From positions 81,025-145,024 of the forward strand of contig NZ_OAOF01000015.1 of NCBI RefSeq assembly GCF_900205965.1: 64,000 bases of DNA, read 5' to 3'. The notes below the pieces were generated by a model. The model did no database searches and was not told where the DNA came from. It was given only the letters and a program-made list of their open reading frames with translations. This document shows, piece by piece, positions 52,867-62,293 of the stretch (its first letter is position 1; every line of letters starts with the position of its first letter). Source of the DNA: Lacrimispora amygdalina (GTDB lineage: Bacteria; Bacillota; Clostridia; Lachnospirales; Lachnospiraceae). The translations under genes were made by a program, and so were the position numbers.

Positions 52867-54843
52867 ATGTGTAAAGATTCGAACAAAAAGCCATATTACA
52901 TTACTACAGCCATTGCCTATGCATCGGGAAAGCCCCATATTGGCAATACCTATGAGGCTGTTCTGGCTGATGCCATTGCACGTTTTAAAAGAGAAGAAGG
53001 ATATGATGTGTTCTATCAGACAGGTACGGATGAACACGGACAGAAGATTGAGGAAAAGGCAGCCGCAGCAGGAATAACGCCTAAGGAGTTTGTAGACCAG
53101 GCAGCCGGTCAGATTAAAGCGATCTGGGATCTGATGAACACCTCCTATGACAAATTTATCCGTACTACAGATCCGGAGCATGAAAAGCAGGTACAGAAGA
53201 TTTTCAAAAAGCTTTATGATCAGGGTGATATCTATAAAGGACACTATGAAGGATTGTATTGTACTCCCTGTGAATCATTCTTTACAGAATCCCAGCTGGT
53301 AGATGGAAAATGTCCGGATTGCGGCAGGGAGGTAAAGCCCGCAAAGGAAGAAGCATATTTCTTCCGTATGAGCAAATATGCAGACCGTCTGATCCGCCAT
53401 ATCAATGAAAATCCTGATTTCATACAGCCGGTATCAAGAAAGAATGAGATGATGAACAATTTCCTTCTTCCGGGGCTTCAGGATTTATGCGTGTCCAGAA
53501 CCACCTTCACATGGGGAATCCCGGTAACATTTGATCCAAAGCATGTTACTTATGTATGGCTGGATGCACTGACCAATTATATAACTGGAATCGGTTATGA
53601 CTGCGATGGAAATAACAGCGGGCAATTTTCAAAACTCTGGCCTGCAGACCTTCATCTTATTGGCAAAGACATCATTCGTTTCCATACCATTTATTGGCCT
53701 ATTTTCTTAATGGCACTTGATGTACCCCTTCCAAAACAGGTATTCGGTCATCCCTGGCTGCTGCAGGGGGAGGGAAAAATGAGTAAATCCAAGGGTAACG
53801 TACTCTATGCAGATACGCTGGTGGACTTTTTTGGTGTAGATGCTGTCCGTTATTTTGTACTTCACGAAATGCCTTTTGACAATGACGGAATTATCTCATG
53901 GGAACTGATGGTTGAGCGCATGAATTCTGATCTTGCTAATGTTCTGGGCAATCTTGTAAACCGAACCATATCCATGTCAAATAAGTATTTTGAAGGTGTG
54001 GTTACAGATGGAAAGGCAACCGATTCCTTTGATGAGGAGTTAAAGGCAGTTGTACTTGATGAGGTGAAGAAGGTCAGTGAGAAGATGGAGAAACTCCGTG
54101 TAGCAGATGCGATGACTTCTATTTTTAACATCTTCAGAAGAAGTAACAAATATATTGACGAGACAGCACCATGGACTCTTGCAAAGGATGAGGCATCAAA
54201 GACCCGTCTGGAAACAGTCCTTTATAACCTGACGGAAGCAATTACTATTGGAGCTTCCCTCCTGGCTTCGTTTATGCCGGATACCTCTGCTAAAATTCTT
54301 GCACAGCTTCATACAACGAAAAGAGAGCTGTCCCAGATGAATGCATTTGGTTTATACCCATCTGGAAACAAGGTAACTGACAAGCCGGAGATTTTATTTG
54401 CCCGTATGGATATAAAGGAAGTGATGGAAAAAGTGGAAGCGATGCATGCAGCAGAAGATAATGGAAAAGAAGAGACTAAAGCACTGACGGATGACGGAAT
54501 TGATATAGAAGCCAAACCGGAAATTGAATATGATGATTTTGCAAAGCTGCAGTTTCAGGTAGGGGAAATCATTGCCTGCGAAGCGGTGGCCAAGTCGAAA
54601 AAACTTTTATGCTCAAAAGTTAAGATAGGCAGCCAGGTAAAACAGATTGTCAGCGGAATTAAAGCACATTATTCACCGGAAGAAATGGTTGGCAAAAAAG
54701 TTATGGTTGTGGTAAACTTAAAACCAGCAAAGCTGGCCGGAGTGTTGTCTGAAGGTATGCTTTTATGCGCCGAAGATGCACAGGGCAATTTATCGCTTAT
54801 GGTTCCGGAGAAGACAATGCCATCCGGAGCAGAAATCTGCTGA
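52867..54843 (+). CDS. metG: methionyl-tRNA synthetase
   Basis: 658 residues. The HIGH-like loop is YASGKPHIGNTYEAV (~16-30), a zinc-binding pair is in CTPCESFF...CPDCGR (~138-158), and KMSKSKGN is near 300. The C-terminal ~100 residues (FQVGEIIACEAVAKSKKLLC) form a tRNA-binding/dimerisation OB domain. It charges tRNA-Met. It is controlled by the T-box just upstream, and TGGAGGAAAAGATT is its ribosome site. Confidence 0.97.
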   Translation: MCKDSNKKPYYITTAIAYASGKPHIGNTYEAVLADAIARFKREEGYDVFYQTGTDEHGQKIEEKAAAAGITPKEFVDQAAGQIKAIWDLMNTSYDKFIRTTDPEHEKQVQKIFKKLYDQGDIYKGHYEGLYCTPCESFFTESQLVDGKCPDCGREVKPAKEEAYFFRMSKYADRLIRHINENPDFIQPVSRKNEMMNNFLLPGLQDLCVSRTTFTWGIPVTFDPKHVTYVWLDALTNYITGIGYDCDGNNSGQFSKLWPADLHLIGKDIIRFHTIYWPIFLMALDVPLPKQVFGHPWLLQGEGKMSKSKGNVLYADTLVDFFGVDAVRYFVLHEMPFDNDGIISWELMVERMNSDLANVLGNLVNRTISMSNKYFEGVVTDGKATDSFDEELKAVVLDEVKKVSEKMEKLRVADAMTSIFNIFRRSNKYIDETAPWTLAKDEASKTRLETVLYNLTEAITIGASLLASFMPDTSAKILAQLHTTKRELSQMNAFGLYPSGNKVTDKPEILFARMDIKEVMEKVEAMHAAEDNGKEETKALTDDGIDIEAKPEIEYDDFAKLQFQVGEIIACEAVAKSKKLLCSKVKIGSQVKQIVSGIKAHYSPEEMVGKKVMVVVNLKPAKLAGVLSEGMLLCAEDAQGNLSLMVPEKTMPSGAEIC

Positions 54844-54873
54844 TAATAAGCTGTTTTAACGAAGAAAAAGTAA

Positions 54874-54900
54874 AGGCCGGATTTTAATAATCCGGTCTTA
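54874..54900 (+). terminator. hairpin after metG
   Basis: GGCCGGATT pairs with AATCCGGTC around TTAAT, followed by TTATCGTTT. The U-tract is weak, so partial readthrough to the next gene is likely. Confidence 0.5.
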
Positions 54901-54920
54901 TCGTTTAAAAGGAGGATTCT

Positions 54921-55676
54921 ATGACAGAGTCTGCCATTACCCGAAAAAAGGGGATTACCGGAAATGCCTTAAAGATGATTGCGGTCATAACTATGCTTAT
55001 TGACCATATAGGCGCAGTTGTGATTGAAAACGGGATATTAAAATATCAGAACACATTACTGATGCAGACGATACTTGCAACGCCGGAGGGCGCAAGATGG
55101 AGTATCATTAATTTTATTCTTCGGACAATTGGCAGAATTGCCTTTCCTGTTTTCTGCTTTTTGCTGGTAGAGGGATTTCTTCACACCAGAGATGTTAAAA
55201 AGTATGGGATCAGGCTATTGGTTTTCGCCTTGATTTCAGAGATTCCTTTTGATCTTGCAGTATTTGACAGCTGGTTTCACCCCGGATATCAGAATGTATT
55301 TTTTACACTATTAATTGGTCTTTGGGTTATTGCCTGGTATCAGAAGGCTATGGGAGATCCGCTGCGGCAGTTTCTGGCAATTGGAGCAGGGTGCGGGGCA
55401 TCCATTTTTCTGAAGTCAGATTACAACATATACGGAATATTCCTGATTTTGGTTATCTATATATTTCGGGATAATAAGAAGCTTCAGGCTGTTTTTACAG
55501 GGATTACGTCGGCATTAATCAGTGTAAGCTGTTTTGGAGCCGGAGCGCTTTCTCTTGTGCCCATTCATATGTATAACGGGAAAAAGGGTGAGAGGAATTT
55601 AAAATATTTATTTTACTGGTTTTATCCTCTTCATTTAATTTTACTTTATATTCTGCGATTATTGATTGCAGGCTGA
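54921..55676 (+). CDS. TraX-family membrane protein
   Basis: 251 residues with about eight hydrophobic helices. The family signature is near the start: KMIAVITMLIDHIGAVVIENG, then GRIAFPVFCFLLVEGFLHTRD. The founding TraX acetylates F pilin, but chromosomal Firmicutes members have no proven substrate. It follows metG after 77 nt and precedes tatD by 23 nt, so tatD is probably co-transcribed. AAAGGAGGATTCT precedes the ATG. Confidence 0.88.
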   Translation: MTESAITRKKGITGNALKMIAVITMLIDHIGAVVIENGILKYQNTLLMQTILATPEGARWSIINFILRTIGRIAFPVFCFLLVEGFLHTRDVKKYGIRLLVFALISEIPFDLAVFDSWFHPGYQNVFFTLLIGLWVIAWYQKAMGDPLRQFLAIGAGCGASIFLKSDYNIYGIFLILVIYIFRDNKKLQAVFTGITSALISVSCFGAGALSLVPIHMYNGKKGERNLKYLFYWFYPLHLILLYILRLLIAG

Positions 55677-55699
55677 CAAACGTTTTAAAGGAGATATCT

Positions 55700-56467
55700 A
55701 TGATTTTTGACACACACGCCCATTACGATGATGAGGCATTTGATGAGGACAGAGAACAACTGCTGGGAAGTTTGCAGTCTCATGGCATAGAAGCGGTTAC
55801 TAATGTGGGAGCCAGCATAAAGACATCAGAGAATACTATAAAACTAACAGAGAAGTATTCTTATATATATGGGGCGATCGGTGTCCATCCCAATGAGACT
55901 GGTGAACTTAATGATGAGAAGTTTAACTGGCTGAAAGAAAATTCCAGCCGCAGCAAAGTAGTCGCCATTGGAGAAATAGGTCTTGATTATTACTGGGAAG
56001 AACCAGATCATGAAACACAGAAAACCTGGTTTGTGCGGCAGCTGAATCTGGCTAAGGAAGTTAAACTTCCGGTTATCATTCACAGCCGTGATGCGGCAAA
56101 AGATACGCTTGATATTATGAAAGTGGAGCATTCCCAAGATGTGGGGGGTGTGATTCACTGTTTTTCCTATGGGAAAGAGATGGCAAGAGAATATCTGACT
56201 ATGGGCTTTTATTTGGGAATCGGCGGTGTTCTGACTTTTAAAAACGCCAGGAAGCTGAAGGAGGTAGTGGAATATATGCCTTTAGATCAGCTGGTACTTG
56301 AGACAGATTGTCCATACCTGGCACCTGTTCCCAATCGGGGAAAACGCAATACTTCTTTAAACCTGCCTTTTGTTGTGCGGGAAATCAGCATAATCAAGGG
56401 AATTCCGGAAGAAACGGTAATGGAAATTACAAGCAGAAATGCCAAAAGGCTTTATAAGATGATATAA
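55700..56467 (+). CDS. tatD: TatD-family metal-dependent hydrolase
   Basis: 255 residues. Metal ligands are FDTHAHYDD (H6, H8), AIGEIGLDYYW (Glu ~92), VIIHSRDA (His ~127), VIHCFSYG and VLETDCPYLAP (Asp ~202). TatD proteins are 3'-5' DNA exonucleases or D-aminoacyl-tRNA deacylase-like enzymes. AAAGGAGATATCT precedes the start. In many Firmicutes tatD-rnmV-ksgA form a cluster; here rnmV (RNase M5) is absent from between tatD and ksgA. Confidence 0.95.
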   Translation: MIFDTHAHYDDEAFDEDREQLLGSLQSHGIEAVTNVGASIKTSENTIKLTEKYSYIYGAIGVHPNETGELNDEKFNWLKENSSRSKVVAIGEIGLDYYWEEPDHETQKTWFVRQLNLAKEVKLPVIIHSRDAAKDTLDIMKVEHSQDVGGVIHCFSYGKEMAREYLTMGFYLGIGGVLTFKNARKLKEVVEYMPLDQLVLETDCPYLAPVPNRGKRNTSLNLPFVVREISIIKGIPEETVMEITSRNAKRLYKMI

Positions 56468-56476
56468 ATTTTCAGA

Positions 56477-56617
56477 CTAAACCAGCAGTGCAGTCAGAAG
56501 CAGAGATATCAGTTCATTCAGAAGCTGTGGGTTTTGATCGTAGTTCAGACCTGCCAAAGGATTAAGAATCATATGGAAGCGAAACATATCTAACCTTGAA
56601 ATGGCCGGAGCTTCCAT
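56477..56617 (-). other. possible small gene or remnant in the tatD-ksgA gap
   Basis: The 275-nt gap holds a minus-strand reading frame of 46 codons (MEAPAISRLDMFRFHMILNP, ending LLTALLV), open further upstream without an ATG. The inner ATG at 56587 has AAGG seven bases upstream, giving 36 residues. Composition looks protein-like (NP-L-x-GLNYDQNPQLLNEL). It may be a real small protein or the tail of a decayed gene. Confidence 0.3.
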
Positions 56618-56742
56618 CGCAGTTGGATGCCGCGATTGCTGTTGTTTTGAGAGATGCTGGCGCTGTTCCGATTTTTAAATTATTGACTTTTTACATATAA
56701 TAAGATACCATAAATTTAAAAATATTCGGAAAAAGAGGTTAT

Positions 56743-57609
56743 ATGCAGAATAAATTAGGAAATCCCCAAAAAACCATTGAAATCATACAGAAATATGAAT
56801 TTGCCTTTCAGAAAAAGTTTGGGCAGAATTTTTTAATAGATACTCATGTACTGGATAAAATCATTGCGGCGGCAGGAGTGACAAAGGAAGACTGTGTTCT
56901 GGAAATTGGTCCGGGAATAGGAACTATGACCCAGTATCTTGCAGAAAAAGCCGGACAAGTAGTGGCAGTAGAGATTGATACAAAGCTGATCCCCATTCTG
57001 AAAGAGACTCTTGGAGATTACAATAATGTTACTGTACTTCATGATGATATCCTGAAGGTTGATGTGAAACAGATTACTCAACAGTATAACGAAGGAAGGC
57101 CCATTAAGGTAGTAGCGAATCTGCCCTATTACATTACAACTCCTATCATCATGGGTCTTTTTGAAGGAGATGTACCCATTGACAATATTACGGTTATGGT
57201 GCAGAAGGAAGTGGCAGACCGCATGCAGGTAGGACCTGGTTCTAAAGATTACGGTGCGCTTTCACTGGCTGTCCAGTATTACGCAGAACCATATATTGTA
57301 GCCAATGTTCCCCCAAACTGCTTTATGCCCCGCCCCAGCGTAGGTTCAGCGGTAATCCGTCTGACACGGCATAAAAATCCTCCTGTAAATGTACAGGATC
57401 CGGGATTGATGTTCCGTCTGATTCGTGCCTCCTTTAATCAGAGAAGAAAAACACTGCAGAATGGTTTAAATAATTCACCAGAAATCCCCTATACCAAAGA
57501 ACAGATCGCAAAAGCCATTGAAAGTCTGGGTCTTTCCCCGTCTGTGAGAGGAGAAGCTCTGAATTTAGAGCAGTTTGCTTCACTTGCCAACTGCTTTACT
57601 GGCATGTAG
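56743..57609 (+). CDS. rsmA: 16S rRNA dimethyladenosine transferase
   Basis: 288 residues. It starts with QKKFGQNFLID (the family's N-terminal loop). The SAM-binding motif is VLEIGPGIGTMTQYL, and the catalytic motif IV is VVANLPYYITTPII. It dimethylates two adjacent adenines near the 3' end of 16S rRNA in ribosome maturation (KsgA). Its end is followed by a TetR gene 22 nt later. Confidence 0.97.
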   Translation: MQNKLGNPQKTIEIIQKYEFAFQKKFGQNFLIDTHVLDKIIAAAGVTKEDCVLEIGPGIGTMTQYLAEKAGQVVAVEIDTKLIPILKETLGDYNNVTVLHDDILKVDVKQITQQYNEGRPIKVVANLPYYITTPIIMGLFEGDVPIDNITVMVQKEVADRMQVGPGSKDYGALSLAVQYYAEPYIVANVPPNCFMPRPSVGSAVIRLTRHKNPPVNVQDPGLMFRLIRASFNQRRKTLQNGLNNSPEIPYTKEQIAKAIESLGLSPSVRGEALNLEQFASLANCFTGM

Positions 57610-57631
57610 AAATCGTATAACAGGAGGGCTT

Positions 57632-58195
57632 ATGTCGGATTCGCTTATTACAAAACGTGCGATTGCTGAAGCATTGAAGCAGGTTTGCAAAGAGAAACCT
57701 TTTGATAAGATATCCATTTCAGATATTACTGCAGTTTGTGGTCTGAACCGGCAGACCTTTTATTATCACTTTCAGGATAAGTATGAATTGTTAAGCTGGA
57801 TTTATTATAATGAAAATTTTGCAGCTATCGCGGAAGATATCAGTCTTCTGAACTGGAATATAAAAATTTACGAGCTGTTAAACAATATAAAACAGGAAAA
57901 AAGCTTTTATATGAATACGATAAAAGAGCAGGAGCATACGTTTGAGAGTTATCTGTATGAGATGACAAAAGCGTTGTTTTCAGAAGCGATTGAGGTTCTG
58001 GATGAAAAGGGAAAACTGACAGAGGAAGAACGGGATTTTGATGCTGGGTTTTATGCCTATGGTCTTTGCGGAGTGATTATGGACTGGGTGCGAGATGGGA
58101 TGAAGATGGAGCCGAAAGAGGTTTCAGACCGGTTAAAAAGCCTCGCCAGAGCTACAGAACGTATTGGTTACATTCGCAGTCAGGCGGAGCTTTAA
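57632..58195 (+). CDS. TetR-family regulator (DhaS-like)
   Basis: 187 residues from the ATG at 57632, which has AGGAGGGCTT upstream. The helix-turn-helix is FDKISISDITAVCGLNRQTFYYHFQDKYEL. The C-terminal domain resembles TetR_C_7 of DhaS-like proteins (ligand domain, ALFSEAIEVL to MDWVRDGM). It may sense a fatty acid or similar ligand, since oleate hydratase lies ~440 nt downstream on the same strand; that link is inference. Its end overlaps the convergent small gene by four bases. Confidence 0.88.
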   Translation: MSDSLITKRAIAEALKQVCKEKPFDKISISDITAVCGLNRQTFYYHFQDKYELLSWIYYNENFAAIAEDISLLNWNIKIYELLNNIKQEKSFYMNTIKEQEHTFESYLYEMTKALFSEAIEVLDEKGKLTEEERDFDAGFYAYGLCGVIMDWVRDGMKMEPKEVSDRLKSLARATERIGYIRSQAEL

Positions 58196-58425
58196 GCCAA
58201 TTTCTGTATAATGAGATTCAGACATTCCTCTCTGGAACATCGTTTTATCATAATGAGCAGTTCATCATAAGTGAAAAGTTCGCTGGAAGCAGGGTTGAAT
58301 TTCAGCAGAAGTTCGTTCAAATTGCGGGCGGTCCTTTCCGGTGCCTTCTGACCATTTTTCAGTTGATGAAGAAGCGCTGTTTTTAAAACGCTTTCCCGTA
58401 TATGTTTGTGTAATGTACCCGACAT
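58192..58425 (-). CDS. small conserved protein of unknown function
   Basis: 77 residues, helical, basic and amphipathic (MSGTLHKHIRESVLKTALLH, then ELLLKFNPASSEL). The ATG has AAGGAGGACAATCC upstream, a strong ribosome site, which supports a real gene. It is convergent to the TetR gene with a four-base overlap. No domain is recognised. Confidence 0.65.
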   Translation of the reverse strand: MSGTLHKHIRESVLKTALLHQLKNGQKAPERTARNLNELLLKFNPASSELFTYDELLIMIKRCSREECLNLIIQKLA

Positions 58426-58511
58426 GGATTGTCCTCCTTAATCATTACTTTCATTGTAAAAGAAGATTATAAAAATTACGATAGACAAAATAGTTAAATT
58501 GTCTGGTTTTT

Positions 58512-58540
58512 CGACACCGCTTTTGTGGTGTCGTTTTTTT
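58512..58540 (+). terminator. intrinsic terminator
   Basis: CGACACC pairs with GGTGTCG around GCTTTTGT, followed by TTTTTTT. It lies between the small antisense gene and oleate hydratase and would end a TetR-gene transcript. Confidence 0.85.
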
Positions 58541-58633
58541 ATACAGGAATAAAAGCATGTATGGTGACGTAAAAAATGTAGTATGATAATATAGGCTTAT
58601 CTAGTGATGTAAAATGAGATTGGAGCGTGGCTT

Positions 58634-60364
58634 ATGAAGAAAAAAATGGAAAAAAGCAACATGGCAAAGTTACTGGTACTGGGGCTTGCAGCTACAGCAG
58701 CAGGTGTGGCAGCCAAAACACTTTATACACGTATCGGTAATGCAGGGAAGGAAAAGCGCAGTATCAATAAAAAGAATAGCACTGTTGCAAGAGGGAAGGC
58801 ATATTTTGTAGGCGGAGGTCTTGGCAGCCTTGCGGGGGCCGCTTATTTAATCAGAGACGGAAAGATGCCTGGAAATCAGATTACCATCTTTGAAGGTATG
58901 CCGATATTCGGAGGAAGCAATGACGGAATTGGTACTCCTGAGAAAGGTTTTGTCTGCAGGGGAGGACGTATGCTCAATGAAGAAACTTACGAGAATTTCT
59001 GGGAACTGTTTCGATCCATTCCCTCTCTTGCCAACCCAGATAGAAGCGTGACTGATGAGATTCTGGATTTTGATCATGCCCATCCTACATCAGCAAAAGC
59101 CAGACTGATTGATAAAGACGGAAATATTCTTAATGTAAAAAGTATGGGATTTACTCAGAGTGAACGAATGGCTCTTCTAAGACTAATGAGTACTCCCGAA
59201 GAAAAGCTTGACGATATGACAATCGAAGAGTGGTTTGCGGACATGCCTCACTTTTTTACTACTAATTTCTGGTATATGTGGCAGACTACCTTCGCGTTTC
59301 AGAAATGGAGCAGTTTATTTGAGTTCCGCCGGTACATGCGCCGGATGATACTGGAATTCTCCCGTATAGATACTTTGGAAGGAGTAACAAGAACTCCTCT
59401 CAATCAGTATGACAGCGTGATTCGACCTCTGGAAGCATACTTAAGAAAAGAGGGGGTTGTATTTGCGGAGAACTGTACAGTAACAGATATTGATTTTGCA
59501 GATGGTGATGAGATTACCGCAAAAGTTCTCCACTTAAATGATCATGGTATTACACGTACCCTGGAAATGGAAGAGGATGATATCTGTATCATGACAAATG
59601 CATGTATGACAGACAGTGCCACACTAGGTGATCTTAATACACCAGCACCAGCACCTGTTCTAAAACCAATTTCCGGAGAATTATGGAGCAAGGTGGCAGC
59701 TAAAAAGCAGGGGCTTGGTAATCCATATCCATTTTTCGGAGATATCAGTGAGACAAACTGGGAAAGCTTCACTGTTACAAGCAAAGGAAACCGACTGTTA
59801 AAGCTTATAGAGAATTATTCTGGCAATACACCGGGCAGCGGAGCTTTAATGACCTTTAAGGATTCCAGTTGGCTGATGAGCATTGTAGTTGCGGCTCAGC
59901 CCCATTTTATTAATCAGCCAATGGACCAGACCATTTTCTGGGGTTATGGTCTTTATACGGACAGATTAGGAGATTATGTGAAAAAGCCGATGAAGGATTG
60001 TACCGGGGAAGAACTTCTTACGGAACTTCTCTTCCACCTTCATATGCAGGATCATAAGGATGAGGTTATGGCGGATGTAATTAATGTAATTCCCTGCATG
60101 ATGCCTTATGTAGACGCGCAATTCCAGCCACGAAAGATGGCAGACAGACCTGAGGTCGTACCGGATGGGTCCACTAATTTTGCCATGATCAGCCAGTTTG
60201 TTGAAATACCGGAGGATATGGTCTTTACAGAGGAATATTCCGTTCGTGCTGCAAGAATTGCTGTATATACACTGATGGGAATTGATAAGAAGATCTGTCC
60301 GGTTACTCCGCATGTGAAAAATCCAGGGGTTTTGCTGAAAGCGGTACAGACAGCCTATCGGTAA
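58634..60364 (+). CDS. ohyA: oleate hydratase (myosin-cross-reactive-antigen family)
   Basis: 576 residues. The FAD loop is AYFVGGGLGSLAGAAYLIRDG (~56-76), followed by GGSNDGIG and the Glu/Met-containing catalytic region (FEGMPIFGGS, RMLNEETYE). It adds water to C9 double bonds of unsaturated fatty acids, such as oleate to 10-hydroxystearate, and detoxifies them. An extra ~50 residues precede the loop, with a hydrophobic segment at ~11-28 (AKLLVLGLAATAAGVAAKTL) that may anchor it in the membrane, unlike the commonly described soluble form. A terminator follows. Confidence 0.93.
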   Translation: MKKKMEKSNMAKLLVLGLAATAAGVAAKTLYTRIGNAGKEKRSINKKNSTVARGKAYFVGGGLGSLAGAAYLIRDGKMPGNQITIFEGMPIFGGSNDGIGTPEKGFVCRGGRMLNEETYENFWELFRSIPSLANPDRSVTDEILDFDHAHPTSAKARLIDKDGNILNVKSMGFTQSERMALLRLMSTPEEKLDDMTIEEWFADMPHFFTTNFWYMWQTTFAFQKWSSLFEFRRYMRRMILEFSRIDTLEGVTRTPLNQYDSVIRPLEAYLRKEGVVFAENCTVTDIDFADGDEITAKVLHLNDHGITRTLEMEEDDICIMTNACMTDSATLGDLNTPAPAPVLKPISGELWSKVAAKKQGLGNPYPFFGDISETNWESFTVTSKGNRLLKLIENYSGNTPGSGALMTFKDSSWLMSIVVAAQPHFINQPMDQTIFWGYGLYTDRLGDYVKKPMKDCTGEELLTELLFHLHMQDHKDEVMADVINVIPCMMPYVDAQFQPRKMADRPEVVPDGSTNFAMISQFVEIPEDMVFTEEYSVRAARIAVYTLMGIDKKICPVTPHVKNPGVLLKAVQTAYR

Positions 60365-60383
60365 AATATAAAAATGTCTTTGT

Positions 60384-60424
60384 GAGCCAGACGAATAATT
60401 GATACAATTCGTCTGGCTCTTTTG
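60384..60424 (+). terminator. intrinsic terminator after oleate hydratase
   Basis: GAGCCAGACGAAT pairs with ATTCGTCTGGCTC around AATTGATACA, followed by TTTTG. Confidence 0.92.
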
Positions 60425-60477
60425 CGCGTTATCGCTTTAACACCTTACAATACAAGAGTTTTGCGGAAAAATGCTGA

Positions 60478-60506
60478 TTGCATGATTGGTTCATTTATGG
60501 TATGCT
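60478..60506 (+). promoter_or_regulatory. promoter of peptide-binding lipoprotein gene
   Basis: TTGCAT, 17-bp spacer, TATGCT; it lies ~60 nt upstream of the ATG at 60567. Confidence 0.6.
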
Positions 60507-60566
60507 ATATCCCGTGTTGTCCTTGATGGACGGACGAAACAAAACGTAGATATGGAGGGAAGTATT

Positions 60567-62240
60567 ATGAAAAAAACAGCAGTTGTATTAGCAGCTGTTC
60601 TTGTCTCTGGCTTGGTATTAAGTGCATGCGGAGGATCTGGAAAGCCCGGAACCACGCCAAACGGCACAGATAAGACAGAGGCAGCGGCCAATACCTCAAC
60701 AGGGGGTCTTGACCTGGCAGTAGAGATAGGACCGGACCCGGAAACCATTGATCCGGCTCTTAACTCATCAATTGATGCATCCAATATGATTTTGCATGCA
60801 TTTGAGACTCTGCTCACATTTGATGAAAAGAATAACATTGTTCCTGGTCAGGCAGAATCTTATGATGTCAGTGATGACGGTCTTACCTACACCTTTCATC
60901 TGAGAGACGGTTTAAAATGGAGTGACGGTTCCGATTTCACAGCAGAAGACTTTGTATATTCCTGGAAGCGTCTGGCTGATCCTGCGACCGCAGCACCCTA
61001 TGCGGCAGATATGCTTTCTATGATCAAGGGATATGATGAAGCAGCCGCAGGTAACATTGATGCTCTGGCGGTTTCAGCTCCCGATGCAAAAACCTTTGTT
61101 GTAGAGCTTTCTGGTCCTTGCGTATACTTTGATAAGATTATCACTCATGCAAGTATGGCGCCAGTTAAAAAGGATGTCGTTGAGGCAAAAGGTGACCAGT
61201 GGTCCCTGACACCTGAAACCTATATTTCAAACGGCCCGTTAAAGATGATCGAGTGGGTACCTGGTTCTCATATTACCCTGGCAAAGAATGAAAATTACTG
61301 GAATGCAGATAAGATTACCTTAAATACATTAAAGTTCGTTCTTATGGAAGATTCCAATGCTGCATACAGCGCATATCAGACAGGTGAGGTTCAGATGATC
61401 CGCGATGTTCCTACTGAGGAAATCCCGGCCCTTAAGGATTTACCCGAGTTCCATTTAGAACCACGTATGGCAACATCCTATACTATTTATAACACTCAGA
61501 AGGAACCTTTTAATAATGTAAAGGTCCGCCGTGCATTAACGCTTGCAGTTGACCGCAGTTATATTGCAGATACCCTTATGATGGGAACTGCAACTCCTGC
61601 AGCTAACTTTGTTGGACCTGGTATATCTGATGCAGAAGAAGGATCTTCCTTTGAAGAGGTAAGCCGTAAAAATAACGGCGGAGACTACTTCAGCGTGGAT
61701 AATTATGAAGCAGATCTTGAAAAGGCAAAACAACTGCTTGCAGAAGCAGGATATCCCAACGGGGAAGGATTTCCGCCGATCGAATATATGACCAACGATG
61801 CCGGTTATAACAAACCAATCGCTGAGTACTTGCAGAATGCATGGAGCGAACTTGGAATCAGAATGGATATTAAGATTGTGGAATGGTCTACATTTACACC
61901 TACCCGTCGTGCCGGTGATTTTGAAATCTGCCGCGGAGGCTGGGTTTATGATTATGATGATCCTTCCAACATGCTGAATCTGTTTACAACAGAAAGCGGG
62001 AACAATGATGGAAAGTACTCTAACCCCGATGTAGATAAGCTACTGGCAGAGGCCAGAAGCACAGATGATAAAGCAGAGCATTTTGATAAGCTTCATCAGG
62101 CAGAGAAGATCATGATGGAAGATGCTGCAGTAGCTCCTCTGGTATATTCCAGTGATTTTTATCTGCAGAGACCTGAAATAAAAGGAACATGGCATTCACC
62201 TTATGGCTACTGGTACTTCATGTACGCCACAAAGGAATAA
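60567..62240 (+). CDS. oligopeptide ABC transporter substrate-binding lipoprotein
   Basis: 557 residues from the ATG at 60567 (GGAGGGAAGTATT). The signal peptide ends at lipobox LSAC, with Cys20 as the anchor. The SBP_bac_5 fold shows GPDPETIDPALNSSIDASNM, GLTYTFHLRDGLKWSDGSDF and a peptide-binding core. OppA-type proteins bind short peptides outside the membrane for an ABC importer. No permease or ATPase genes are adjacent; it is a lone, highly expressed-looking gene with its own promoter and terminator. Confidence 0.92.
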   Translation: MKKTAVVLAAVLVSGLVLSACGGSGKPGTTPNGTDKTEAAANTSTGGLDLAVEIGPDPETIDPALNSSIDASNMILHAFETLLTFDEKNNIVPGQAESYDVSDDGLTYTFHLRDGLKWSDGSDFTAEDFVYSWKRLADPATAAPYAADMLSMIKGYDEAAAGNIDALAVSAPDAKTFVVELSGPCVYFDKIITHASMAPVKKDVVEAKGDQWSLTPETYISNGPLKMIEWVPGSHITLAKNENYWNADKITLNTLKFVLMEDSNAAYSAYQTGEVQMIRDVPTEEIPALKDLPEFHLEPRMATSYTIYNTQKEPFNNVKVRRALTLAVDRSYIADTLMMGTATPAANFVGPGISDAEEGSSFEEVSRKNNGGDYFSVDNYEADLEKAKQLLAEAGYPNGEGFPPIEYMTNDAGYNKPIAEYLQNAWSELGIRMDIKIVEWSTFTPTRRAGDFEICRGGWVYDYDDPSNMLNLFTTESGNNDGKYSNPDVDKLLAEARSTDDKAEHFDKLHQAEKIMMEDAAVAPLVYSSDFYLQRPEIKGTWHSPYGYWYFMYATKE

Positions 62241-62245
62241 AACAG

Positions 62246-62293
62246 TAAAAACCTGCAGCCGCGGCATTACACCGCCAGGCTGCAGGTTTTTAT
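62246..62293. terminator. bidirectional terminator
   Basis: AAAAACCTGCAGCC pairs with GGCTGCAGGTTTTT around a ~17-nt loop, between convergent genes. Confidence 0.9.
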
